Shown here: positions 51,322-58,905 of the stretch, piece by piece
Position numbering within the stretch: the first letter of the stretch is position 1
Layout of the letters: every line of letters starts with the position of its first letter
DNA from: JACMRP01 sp047302465
GTDB lineage: Bacteria; Bdellovibrionota; Bdellovibrionia; Bdellovibrionales; Bdellovibrionaceae
Direction of reading: 5' to 3'
Assembly (NCBI RefSeq): GCF_047302465.1
Contig: NZ_CP178621.1
Location: 4,154,001 to 4,218,000, forward strand
Length of the DNA: 64,000 nucleotides
Program-made: the position numbers and the translations under genes
Notes under the pieces: generated by a model
Told to the model about the DNA's origin: nothing
What the model saw: only the letters and a program-made list of their open reading frames with translations
The model's database searches: none

Positions 51322-52389
51322 ATGAACACATCACTGGTTTACAAAAGCTTGATAAGACTGGCCTTTGTGGCTGTCCTCGTCTCATTTCAATGCATCGCTT
51401 GGGCCGCAAATACAGCCCAAAGCCCAGCACCAAAGGCCGCTTCTTCACCCGCACCCATCAAGGAAACCAATGTTTTGGCCTCTGCGGAAGAGCTCTTTAA
51501 AAAAGGCGACTACGATAAAACTAGTGACCTGCTTTGGAAAAATATCGACAAGCTTGATCGCAAAGGCCTCATGCTCCTGGCTGTGACTCATGAAAAGAAA
51601 AAAGATCCTGCCAACATGATCAAGATCGCTAACATGATGCTTTCTAAAAATCCAAAGGACCACGAGGCTTACTATTTACTCGGCAGCGCGCAGATGATGA
51701 ATAAACAGGTTGTCAGTAAAAAGAATTCAGAAGCAATGGAGTCTTTTAAAACCTGCTTAGAGATCAATCCAAAATATCAGCCGGCCTACGAGAAGCTCGC
51801 AAAAATGTACGAGGAAAAGCAAAACTACTATGAACTGCGCATCCTCTATCAAGACATGCTGGACAACATCGGCCGTAAGGCAGAATTTCTTACAAAGCTG
51901 TGTGAGATAAACACCAAGGACCGTCAAGAAGACCAAGCTCTGAGCACTTGTAAGGAAGGCATCCAAAAAGATCCAAAAATCGCCGACAACTACGTTAATT
52001 TGGGTCTTGTACAAAAAGATGCTGGAGATGTCGACGAAGCCAAAAAGTCGCTTAAAACCGCAGCAGACGCCCACTCCAAGTCTGAATTCGCCCAGTACAC
52101 CTACGCGAACCTCATGGAAGAGCAAAAAAGTTATTTAGAGGCCAATAAATACTACCAGCGCGCAACAGCGGCGGATGAGAAATCGGCTCGCTCTTGGATT
52201 GGTTATGCGAAATCGGCGTTTGAACTCAGAAAATTTGAAGAGGCCTTAGACGCCTACAAAAAAGCCTGCAAGCTTGACCAAAAAAATGCCGTCGCGTTTA
52301 GAAAAGCCACGACGGCATTGAAAAGTGCTAAAGATGCTGGTTGGACGGGGCCTTATGAAAAGGCCTCCGAGAGCTGTTCCGGTTACTAA
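51322..52389 (+). CDS. Exported TPR protein
   Basis: The 355-residue protein has a signal peptide (LIRLAFVAVLVSFQCIAWAA), then a short Ala/Pro/Ser linker and about seven TPR units (SAEELFKKGDYDKTSDLLWK, YVNLGLVQKDAGDVDEAKKS, WIGYAKSAFELRKFEEALDA). It is probably a periplasmic scaffold; the partner may be the divergent pilin-like protein. The stop lies directly against the convergent rimO stop. No Shine-Dalgarno sequence precedes the ATG. Confidence 0.85.
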   Translation: MNTSLVYKSLIRLAFVAVLVSFQCIAWAANTAQSPAPKAASSPAPIKETNVLASAEELFKKGDYDKTSDLLWKNIDKLDRKGLMLLAVTHEKKKDPANMIKIANMMLSKNPKDHEAYYLLGSAQMMNKQVVSKKNSEAMESFKTCLEINPKYQPAYEKLAKMYEEKQNYYELRILYQDMLDNIGRKAEFLTKLCEINTKDRQEDQALSTCKEGIQKDPKIADNYVNLGLVQKDAGDVDEAKKSLKTAADAHSKSEFAQYTYANLMEEQKSYLEANKYYQRATAADEKSARSWIGYAKSAFELRKFEEALDAYKKACKLDQKNAVAFRKATTALKSAKDAGWTGPYEKASESCSGY

Positions 52390-53766
52390 CTACTCTACGA
52401 CGATCTCACCAATGAGGTCGTATTCCATGCTGTCAGTGACAAGGACTTTCACCATGTCACCCACATTTGCCTGACCGTCATTGATCAAAACCACACCGTC
52501 GATATCCGGAGCTTGTTGTGAAGTACGACCTTGTAACAACAGGTCTGTTTCTTCACTGAAGCCTTCCACAAGAACTTCCACAGTTTTACCAATGAAAGCA
52601 CGGTGTTTATCGCGAGAAATGTTTTGTTGAACTTCCATGACTGCTTCAAAACGAGCCTGCTTAGTTGCATCGTCGATTTGATCTGTCATTTTACCGCCCG
52701 GAGTATTTTCTTCCGGAGAGTATTGGAAGCAACCAACGCGGTCGAACTGTTGTTCAGCGATGAACTCAAGCAATTCTTCGAACTGCTCTTGAGTCTCGCC
52801 AGGGAAACCAACGATGAACTGAGTACGAATCACCGCATCTGGAATTTCCGTACGGATGATACGAAGAGCTTCTTCGATTTCTTTACGTGTCATCTTACGA
52901 TTCATCTTTTTCAAGACTTCATCGTTCACGTGCTGAAGAGGCATGTCGAAGTACTTCACAAGTTTCTTGTTGTTCTTCATCAGCTCGATCATCTCTGGAG
53001 TGATTCCATCTGGATAGAGATACAACAAACGAATCCACTGAATACCTTCAACCTCTGTTAAAGCTTTCAAAAGCTCAACAGGGCTTTCTTTTGCTTCTGG
53101 ATTCTTACGGCGAAGATCCCAACCATAATCTGTGAAGTCGTGGCTGATGATGATCAATTCTTTAACGCCACCTGCAGCTAAAAGCTTCGCTTCGTTGACG
53201 ATGTTTGCAATTGTACGAGACTGTAGGTTTCCGCGGATCAAAGGAATCGCACAGAATGCACAACGCTTCATGCAACCTTCAGAGATCTTCAAATAAGCTC
53301 TGTGGCCCGGTTGTGAGTTCACACGCGGAGTCGCTTCTTCTTGAAGATATGTTGGAAGATTGAAGAAGGTTCTCTTCTGGTCACCTTGGTCAGAGTTCTT
53401 AAGGATCTTCGCGATGTTTTGGAATTCACCTGAACCCACGAATAGATCTGCCTCTGGTAGACCTTGAACCAAGTCATCTTTATAACGCTGAGTTAAGCAA
53501 CCAGCGACGACAACTTTTTTAAGTTGGCCGGTTTTCTTAAGCTCTGCCATTTCCAAAATTCTTTGGATGGATTCTTTTTTAGAGTCTTCGATGAAACCGC
53601 ATGTGTTAACGATAACAGTGTCTGCATCGCCATGGTCACCGACGACTTCGAAGCCTTCTTTCAGAAGGGTGCCTGCCATGATCTCGCTATCAACGAGATT
53701 TTTAGGGCAGCCAAGACTGATGAAGTGAACTTTTTTAGTGGCATTATTTGGAGTTGCCTGATTCAT
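52390..53766 (-). CDS. rimO: Ribosomal protein S12 methylthiotransferase RimO
   Basis: It adds a methylthio group to an Asp of S12. The 458-residue protein has three domains. The UPF0004 domain starts FISLGCPKNLVDSE and carries further Cys ligands in NTCGF and AGCLTQ. The radical-SAM domain has CMKRCAFCAIP. The C-terminal TRAM domain is KTVEVLVEGFSEETDLLL. LGCPKNLVDSE separates RimO from MiaB. It overlaps lolA by 4 bp. Confidence 0.95.
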   Translation of the reverse strand: MNQATPNNATKKVHFISLGCPKNLVDSEIMAGTLLKEGFEVVGDHGDADTVIVNTCGFIEDSKKESIQRILEMAELKKTGQLKKVVVAGCLTQRYKDDLVQGLPEADLFVGSGEFQNIAKILKNSDQGDQKRTFFNLPTYLQEEATPRVNSQPGHRAYLKISEGCMKRCAFCAIPLIRGNLQSRTIANIVNEAKLLAAGGVKELIIISHDFTDYGWDLRRKNPEAKESPVELLKALTEVEGIQWIRLLYLYPDGITPEMIELMKNNKKLVKYFDMPLQHVNDEVLKKMNRKMTRKEIEEALRIIRTEIPDAVIRTQFIVGFPGETQEQFEELLEFIAEQQFDRVGCFQYSPEENTPGGKMTDQIDDATKQARFEAVMEVQQNISRDKHRAFIGKTVEVLVEGFSEETDLLLQGRTSQQAPDIDGVVLINDGQANVGDMVKVLVTDSMEYDLIGEIVVE

Positions 53767-54446
53767 AGATTTGTCACCTGAGCATCTTTCGGAATTTTGT
53801 ACTTAAAGAGATCTTTATTTTCTTTAGAAATGAATTCTGTTTTCTTAAGTGTAATTTCTGTCGTGTTATCAACATCGTCTTTGTAAGAGATCTTTGTGAT
53901 CTGCTTCGACTTTGTGTCTACGTCCATCGTCAGACCTTTTACGCGAAGATCTCCAGACAACGGCTGAAGCTCAACACTCAAGATGTCGTTGTCGATTTTT
54001 TCGTTAAGAATTTTAAAGTTCTTATCGATAGGATCTTTGCCGATCAGAGTAGAGATCAAGATTTGTGATTTAGTATTCTTATCAAGTTTTGCGACTGCAA
54101 CTTGAACATTGCCACCCAAATCTTTTGGCGGGAATTGCACGTTCCAAATTGTTTCGCCATCGAACAAAAGCAAGCTTTGCTCTGGAGTTTCATTCTCCCA
54201 ACGGAATTTGCCTTTAGATAAAGAGATCACACCTTGATACGTGGTGCTCTTTCCTAAAAGTTCGGACGTTACTTTTTTGTCCGTTTCGATTTTAACAAGC
54301 TTGGAGTTGCGATATTTTTTGCTGACTTCTTTTAACACAGCCACTGCAGGCGCCGGTTTTTTTTCTTTGGCTTTCGCCAACACCGTCGCAGGATAGATCA
54401 TGAGAGTGGTCATGAAAATCGAGAGTGAAATAGAGAATTTAGACAT
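53763..54446 (-). CDS. lolA: Outer-membrane lipoprotein carrier LolA
   Basis: It is a periplasmic chaperone for lipoproteins. The start is the ATG at 54446, which gives a signal peptide (MSKFSISLSIFMTTLMIYPATVLA) and 227 residues; longer frames run into comF. Family features are YQGVISLSKGKFRWENETPE, LLLFDGETIWNVQFP and a C-terminal FKYKIPKDAQV. It lies 7 bp after comF. Confidence 0.88.
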   Translation of the reverse strand: MSKFSISLSIFMTTLMIYPATVLAKAKEKKPAPAVAVLKEVSKKYRNSKLVKIETDKKVTSELLGKSTTYQGVISLSKGKFRWENETPEQSLLLFDGETIWNVQFPPKDLGGNVQVAVAKLDKNTKSQILISTLIGKDPIDKNFKILNEKIDNDILSVELQPLSGDLRVKGLTMDVDTKSKQITKISYKDDVDNTTEITLKKTEFISKENKDLFKYKIPKDAQVTNL

Positions 54447-54453
54447 TCCAGTG

Positions 54454-55155
54454 TTATACCAGTTCCCTGGACGCTCCGCAAGACAGACCCCTCTGCGCAA
54501 GGGACCACACTGCAAAATCTCTAGGCTTTCCAAGGCTTTTCCACGCTGCTCTAGAGGTTGCACCTGTTGTCACAATGTCATCGACAAAAACGATGTGTTT
54601 TCCAATACGTCGCTTGGCGAAGTCCTCTTTTGTAAATTTTGCAGACCACCCCATCTCGAGTTTAAAGCGTTCTGAGCGCGATTTTCTTCTCTGAGATTTT
54701 GTCGCGGCTCTCAACAAGCATGGATAGAGTTCGGCACCACTAAGCTCTGCCAGTGCTTTTGCAAAGTAAAAAGCATGGTCTTCTTCCCCCGCTCGCGAGG
54801 GGCTAGGAATCAACAAAATGGGGCTTACTTTCGAAAGACCGATCAATTTTCTACGCCAAAACACTTCAGCGTAATGGCTCCATAGTTCTCGAGAGCCCTG
54901 TCCTTTAAGCGCCATCACCAAAGAAGATAGAACTTCTTGGCGTCCAGGAATCCAATGAAACAAGGATTCCACAGATAGCTTTTCTACTTTTTGCTGAAAC
55001 AGATGTGCATTCGGATCGCTCCACGACCAAAGATTCCCGGAACAAAACTCACAAAGCCCGTCCGTGCGTCGATCCAAGGATCCGCAATACAAACAAGCTC
55101 GGAGACCAAACCAGATTAAACGTCGAGAAAGAAACATGCTGAAAAACTTCAGCAA
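54454..55155 (-). CDS. comF: ComF-family phosphoribosyltransferase
   Basis: The 233-residue protein has an N-terminal zinc-type Cys motif (CLYCGSLDRRTDGLCEFC) and a C-terminal PRPP-binding loop (IVFVDDIVTTGATSRAAW). ComF takes part in DNA uptake in competent bacteria; the presence of pilT in this window is compatible, but no competence operon is seen. It follows rlmH by 9 bp. Confidence 0.9.
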   Translation of the reverse strand: MLKFFSMFLSRRLIWFGLRACLYCGSLDRRTDGLCEFCSGNLWSWSDPNAHLFQQKVEKLSVESLFHWIPGRQEVLSSLVMALKGQGSRELWSHYAEVFWRRKLIGLSKVSPILLIPSPSRAGEEDHAFYFAKALAELSGAELYPCLLRAATKSQRRKSRSERFKLEMGWSAKFTKEDFAKRRIGKHIVFVDDIVTTGATSRAAWKSLGKPRDFAVWSLAQRGLSCGASRELV

Positions 55156-55164
55156 GAGAAGTGC

Positions 55165-55635
55165 CTAGGAATTGTGATAAGGAAGATTTCTAAGAATCGT
55201 AAACGCGCGATAGATTTGCTCTAGTGCCACGGTCTGCGCCAAAAGATGATTCATGACCATCGGAGACAGCGTTACGACCAGCTGAGCACGTGAACGGACC
55301 TCGTCACTGACGCCATAAGCACCGCCGATAATAAAGACAGCGCGCTTTTTGGAACTTGAGAGAATGCCTTCGATTTTTTTGGAAAACTCAATAGAGTTAA
55401 ACGATTTTCCGCGCTCGTCGAAAAGCACGACAAAGTCATCATTGCTCAAAGAAGACAGAATCAATTCGGATTCTTCCTTTTTTTTCTGAGCAGCCTCATC
55501 GCGAGAGGACTTTTTAGGTTTTAAAGTTTGAATTTCAAAAGAATTAAAGTGCGAGATCTTTTGCGAGTACAATCTTGCTGCCTCGTCGGCCCAAGCTTCT
55601 TTGGCAGTTGCAAGATTGTACAGGACAAATTTCAT
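55165..55635 (-). CDS. rlmH: 23S rRNA (pseudouridine1915-N3)-methyltransferase RlmH
   Basis: It is a SPOUT-fold methyltransferase acting on 70S ribosomes. The 156-residue length is standard. Family segments are FVVLFDERGKSFNSIEFS, the SAM loop FIIGGAYGVSDEVR and the C-terminal VALEQIYRAFTILRNLPYH. The gene starts 1 bp after the nadD-rsfS stop. rsfS-rlmH adjacency is conserved in many bacteria. Confidence 0.95.
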   Translation of the reverse strand: MKFVLYNLATAKEAWADEAARLYSQKISHFNSFEIQTLKPKKSSRDEAAQKKKEESELILSSLSNDDFVVLFDERGKSFNSIEFSKKIEGILSSSKKRAVFIIGGAYGVSDEVRSRAQLVVTLSPMVMNHLLAQTVALEQIYRAFTILRNLPYHNS

Positions 55636-55636
55636 A

Positions 55637-56653
55637 TTACTTTACGTAAGGGTCTTTCAGGTTCAGATCCTTGCCGTCTTTCCACAATTTCTCCAAAGAG
55701 TACTCTTGGCGAACAAAGTCATAGAACACGTGTACAATCAAAGAACCGTAATCGACCAATACCCAGCGGCCTTCATCAACACCTTCCACGCTTTGTGGAA
55801 GCACGTTGTATTCTTCTTTCACCGCTTGAACGACGTTCTCTGCCAAAGAACTCGCATGACGAGTGCTTGTACCAGACGCAATCACTGCATACTCCGTAGG
55901 AGCTGCTAGACCCGTTAGGTCAAAGGCACGAACTTGAATACCTTTTTTAGAGAACAAGACATTTGCACAAAACGTGGTGAACTTTGCAAAGTCACCAACA
56001 CGATCGCCGATAGGACGATAGAGTTTGTTTTCACGGATGTAAGACTCTACAGCAAGCGGAAGTACTTTTTCAACAGGACGGCCCGTGCGCAAAAGCTTAC
56101 GAACTTCCGTTGCAGATACTTCGATATCTTGCAAACGAATGAACTGAACGTTGCGGCCGGTTTTCAATTCGATAAAGTTGAAGTCATATTCTGCAACCAA
56201 AGCTTTCAAAAACTCTGGAAGCTCGTCAGCCTCTTGTGGAATTTCCCAACCTGGGCGAGTTGTTACGATCAAATTCGCTTCTGTAAGGATCTTTTGATAG
56301 TCCTTCCATTGACTGAATTCTTCGAATTGATCTGCACCGATGATCAAGAATAAATCTTCAGGATCTACTTCTTTACGAAGGCTTGTTACCGTGTCGATTG
56401 TATAGCTAAGACCACCACGCTTGATCTCTTGATCATCAACAACGAATTGCTTGCCATAAGTGTTCAGGGCTTTTTTAACAAGTTCGAGTCTTTGTTCAGC
56501 GCTTGGGCCTTCAACTTCCATCTTCAATGGATTTTGAGCTGCAGGAACTACGTGAATCTTATCAAGACCCGCTTTTTTCTGAACAGTCACAAGACTGTTG
56601 ATGTGACCCATGTGTGGGGGATTGAAACTTCCGCCGAAAATGCCGACTCTCAT
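55637..56653 (-). CDS. nadD: NadD-RsfS fusion: nicotinate-nucleotide adenylyltransferase and ribosomal silencing factor
   Basis: One open frame of 338 residues joins two proteins. Residues 1-213 are NadD: GIFGGSFNPPHMGH with the HxGH nucleotidyl-transfer motif, LFLIIGADQFEEFSQW and the VSATEVRKLLRTG block. Residues 220-338 are RsfS: VRAFDLTGLA, YAVIASGTSTRHASSLAENV, GRWVLVDYGSLIVHVF and a final YSLEKLWKDG. No stop or frameshift lies between them. RsfS blocks joining of ribosomal subunits; NadD makes deamido-NAD. It overlaps obg by 4 bp. Confidence 0.93.
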   Translation of the reverse strand: MRVGIFGGSFNPPHMGHINSLVTVQKKAGLDKIHVVPAAQNPLKMEVEGPSAEQRLELVKKALNTYGKQFVVDDQEIKRGGLSYTIDTVTSLRKEVDPEDLFLIIGADQFEEFSQWKDYQKILTEANLIVTTRPGWEIPQEADELPEFLKALVAEYDFNFIELKTGRNVQFIRLQDIEVSATEVRKLLRTGRPVEKVLPLAVESYIRENKLYRPIGDRVGDFAKFTTFCANVLFSKKGIQVRAFDLTGLAAPTEYAVIASGTSTRHASSLAENVVQAVKEEYNVLPQSVEGVDEGRWVLVDYGSLIVHVFYDFVRQEYSLEKLWKDGKDLNLKDPYVK

Positions 56654-57681
56654 AGCTCTTCCTCTTGAAACACTTTACGAGTTAACTCGATAATAAGTTC
56701 TTTAATGTTTTTGCCGGTCACCGCTGAAATCATCAAAGGCTCTACGCCCGTCTTCTTTTTAAAGGTTGATTTCAGTTTTTCCAGCTGATCAATGCTGAGG
56801 GTGTCAATTTTGTTCAATACAACGATCTGAGGACGATCCGCTAAAGAGAAGAAACCTTCTTTTTCCGCGTTGTTCTCATCGTATTTTGTAAGTTCATAGT
56901 TGATGTCTTCGTAATCTTGAATCGGATCACGTCCAGAAAGACCTGAAGCATCGACTAAGTGAATGAAGAAACGCGTACGCTCGATGTGTTTTAGGAACTG
57001 AATTCCCAAACCAACGCCTTGATGTGCGCCTTTCACAAGACCTGGAATATCCGCTACCACGAAAGATTTAAAGTCCGCAGCCTTAACAACGCCTAAGTTT
57101 GGCGTCAGTGTTGTGAAAGGATAGTCTGCGATTTTTGGTTTCGCCGCAGAAATACGAGAAATCAAAGTGGACTTACCAGCATTCGGGAATCCAATGATAC
57201 CCACGTCTGCAATAAGTTTGAGTTCTAGTTTGATCTCCATGCGTTCGCCATCTTCGCCTGGCTGAGCATGTTCAGGAGCTTGGTTGGTGCTGGTTTTAAA
57301 GAAGGCATTGCCCTTACCACCGCGACCACCTTTAAGAAGAACGTGCTCTTCGATGCCAGTCAAATCGATGAGGACTTCGCCATCCATATTGCGTACGAGT
57401 GTTCCTTCAGGAACTGTAAGCACCATGTCTTGGCCGTTGGCACCGAAGCAGTTTGCGCCAGCACCTGGCTGACCGTTTTGTGCTGGATATTTTTTGTTAT
57501 GTCTGATGTCGATCAAAGAGTTTAAATGCTTTGAAGACTTAAAGATGACGTCGCCACCTTTACCACCATCGCCACCATCAGGGCCTCCACGAGGCATCAT
57601 AGACTCGCGACGAAAACTGACGGCACCTGGGCCACCGTGACCGGAGGAAACTGTAATTGTAACTTCATCAATAAACTTCAT
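56650..57681 (-). CDS. obgE: Obg/CgtA GTPase
   Basis: It is a 50S-assembly GTPase. The 343-residue protein has the glycine-rich Obg domain (SSGHGGPGAVSFRRE and GGPDGGDGGKGGDVIF), G1 GFPNAGKST, G3 DIPGL and G4 NKID. The C-terminal OCT domain of some Firmicutes is absent. A terminator after rpmA separates it from the ribosomal protein genes, so it needs its own promoter. No clear Shine-Dalgarno sequence precedes the ATG. Confidence 0.95.
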   Translation of the reverse strand: MKFIDEVTITVSSGHGGPGAVSFRRESMMPRGGPDGGDGGKGGDVIFKSSKHLNSLIDIRHNKKYPAQNGQPGAGANCFGANGQDMVLTVPEGTLVRNMDGEVLIDLTGIEEHVLLKGGRGGKGNAFFKTSTNQAPEHAQPGEDGERMEIKLELKLIADVGIIGFPNAGKSTLISRISAAKPKIADYPFTTLTPNLGVVKAADFKSFVVADIPGLVKGAHQGVGLGIQFLKHIERTRFFIHLVDASGLSGRDPIQDYEDINYELTKYDENNAEKEGFFSLADRPQIVVLNKIDTLSIDQLEKLKSTFKKKTGVEPLMISAVTGKNIKELIIELTRKVFQEEEL

Positions 57682-57718
57682 AGAAAAATACCGCGCCCAA
57701 AACAGAAGGGCTAAAATG

Positions 57719-57743
57719 CAAAAAGGGACCGAACATCGGCCCC
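57719..57743 (-). terminator. Terminator after rpmA
   Basis: On the minus strand GGGGCCGA (57743-57736), loop TGT and TCGGTCCC (57732-57725), with one G-T pair, followed by TTTTT. It ends the rplU-rpmA transcript before obg. Confidence 0.85.
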
Positions 57744-57800
57744 TCTTTAACTACTGGAATTAGCTTTGCTTGTACAAACCTAATTGACGAGTTGTATCAA

Positions 57801-58061
57801 TTACGCAGTTTTAGGATAAACGCTAACTTTGAAACGCTCTTTAGAGAAACGTTCAAACTTAACCAATCCATCAATAACTGAATAGATAGTGTAGTCGCGT
57901 CCCATTTTCACGTTGTTACCAAGGTGGAATTTTGTTCCACGTTGACGAACGATGATTGTGCCTGGGAGAACTTGCTCGCCACCGAATCTTTTCACGCCAA
58001 GTCGCTTACTCTGTGAATCGCGACCATTCTTCGTACTACCGCCGGCCTTCTTACTTGCCAT
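57801..58061 (-). CDS. rpmA: 50S ribosomal protein L27
   Basis: The 86-residue protein starts MASKKAGGSTKNGRDSQSKR and continues with LGVKRFGGEQVLPGTIIVRQ. The GG(S/G)xxNGRDS start is diagnostic. L27 reaches the peptidyl-transferase centre. It follows rplU by 34 bp, the usual L21-L27 pair, and the pair ends in the terminator at 57719-57743. Confidence 0.97.
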   Translation of the reverse strand: MASKKAGGSTKNGRDSQSKRLGVKRFGGEQVLPGTIIVRQRGTKFHLGNNVKMGRDYTIYSVIDGLVKFERFSKERFKVSVYPKTA

Positions 58062-58095
58062 GACTATTACTCCGTTTAAACAATTAGATTAAAAA

Positions 58096-58677
58096 TTACT
58101 TCTTAGTCGCTTTTTTTGCAGCTTTTTTCTTCGCGCCGGCTTTTTTAGCTGGCTTCTTAGCCGCCTTTTTAGCAGTCGCTTTCTTAGCTACTTTTTTCTT
58201 AGCAACTTTTTTCGCTTCAGCTTTCAAAGTTTCAGCAGCTGCTTTACCGCCACCTACTGCCGCTTCAGCACGCGCCTTACGGTCAGCTTGCTTGTCAGCG
58301 ATTCTTTGAGTGCGTACTGCCGCGATATCAACTACGTTTGGAGTAGTTTCAGCTTTAGCAGATTTGCCATCAGCAGAGATTGCTTTAATGAAAAGCTCTG
58401 TGAAATCTTGTTTGTGTGTGTTCAAACGACGATAGCCGTGACGACGTCTTTTCTTGAATACGATCACTTTGCGAGTTCTAGCTTGCTTAGTAACAACAAC
58501 AGTTACTTTAGCACCTTTAACAAGTGGTTGACCGATAACGGATGTTTCGCCGCCGATCATTAGAACTTCTGTGATATCGAATTCTTTACCAAGTTCTTGC
58601 TCAAGTTTCTCTACTTGAAGAACATCACCCGCTTGAACTTTATATTGTTTCCCGCCGGTACGAATAATTGCGTACAT
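58096..58677 (-). CDS. rplU: 50S ribosomal protein L21 with a long Lys/Ala tail
   Basis: Residues 1-103 are a normal L21 (MYAIIRTGGKQYKVQAGD, FKKRRRHGYRRLNTHKQDFT). The protein is 193 residues, nearly twice the usual 103. The extra 90 residues start charged and then become an almost pure KKAAKK/KKATAKK repeat. The tail resembles histone H1 or bacterial HC1-type sequences and the 30-residue protein at 24790-24882. It may bind rRNA or DNA; this is inference. A GGAGG ribosome binding site precedes the ATG. Confidence 0.96.
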   Translation of the reverse strand: MYAIIRTGGKQYKVQAGDVLQVEKLEQELGKEFDITEVLMIGGETSVIGQPLVKGAKVTVVVTKQARTRKVIVFKKRRRHGYRRLNTHKQDFTELFIKAISADGKSAKAETTPNVVDIAAVRTQRIADKQADRKARAEAAVGGGKAAAETLKAEAKKVAKKKVAKKATAKKAAKKPAKKAGAKKKAAKKATKK

Positions 58678-58710
58678 GAATAACCTCCAGCTACCCGAAA
58701 TAAGCCTTGC

Positions 58711-58741
58711 TTAAATGCCACCTCGCACCAGTCTTTGTCAA
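58711..58741 (-). promoter_or_regulatory. Candidate promoter of rplU-rpmA
   Basis: A consensus TTGACA (58741-58736 on the minus strand) and a loose ATTTAA (58716-58711) 19 bp further on. The -10 assignment is uncertain. Confidence 0.4.
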
Positions 58742-58789
58742 CTGATTAGATCTATTTTTTAGGCAGATTCCGGAAGAGGATGAGGTTAT

Positions 58790-58880
58790 CTTGGGGGACC
58801 CCTGAAGGCAACGGATATTTTGGGGGCCAGACCCTTTACAATAGATATGTTATTTCAAACACTTAGGTTCTTTTTTTTGG
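58790..58880. repeat. REP-like palindromic sequence
   Basis: The spacer before rplU contains GGGGGACCCC (near 58794), GGGGGCCAGACCC (near 58822) and GGGGACCC (near 58879) within 90 bp. The middle one resembles the GGGGTCAGACCC-type palindromes found near REP-associated transposases in many proteobacteria. No transposase is adjacent and copies elsewhere were not seen in this window. Confidence 0.3.
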
Positions 58881-58905
58881 GGACCCAGTGACTTCAGTGT
58901 GGGGC

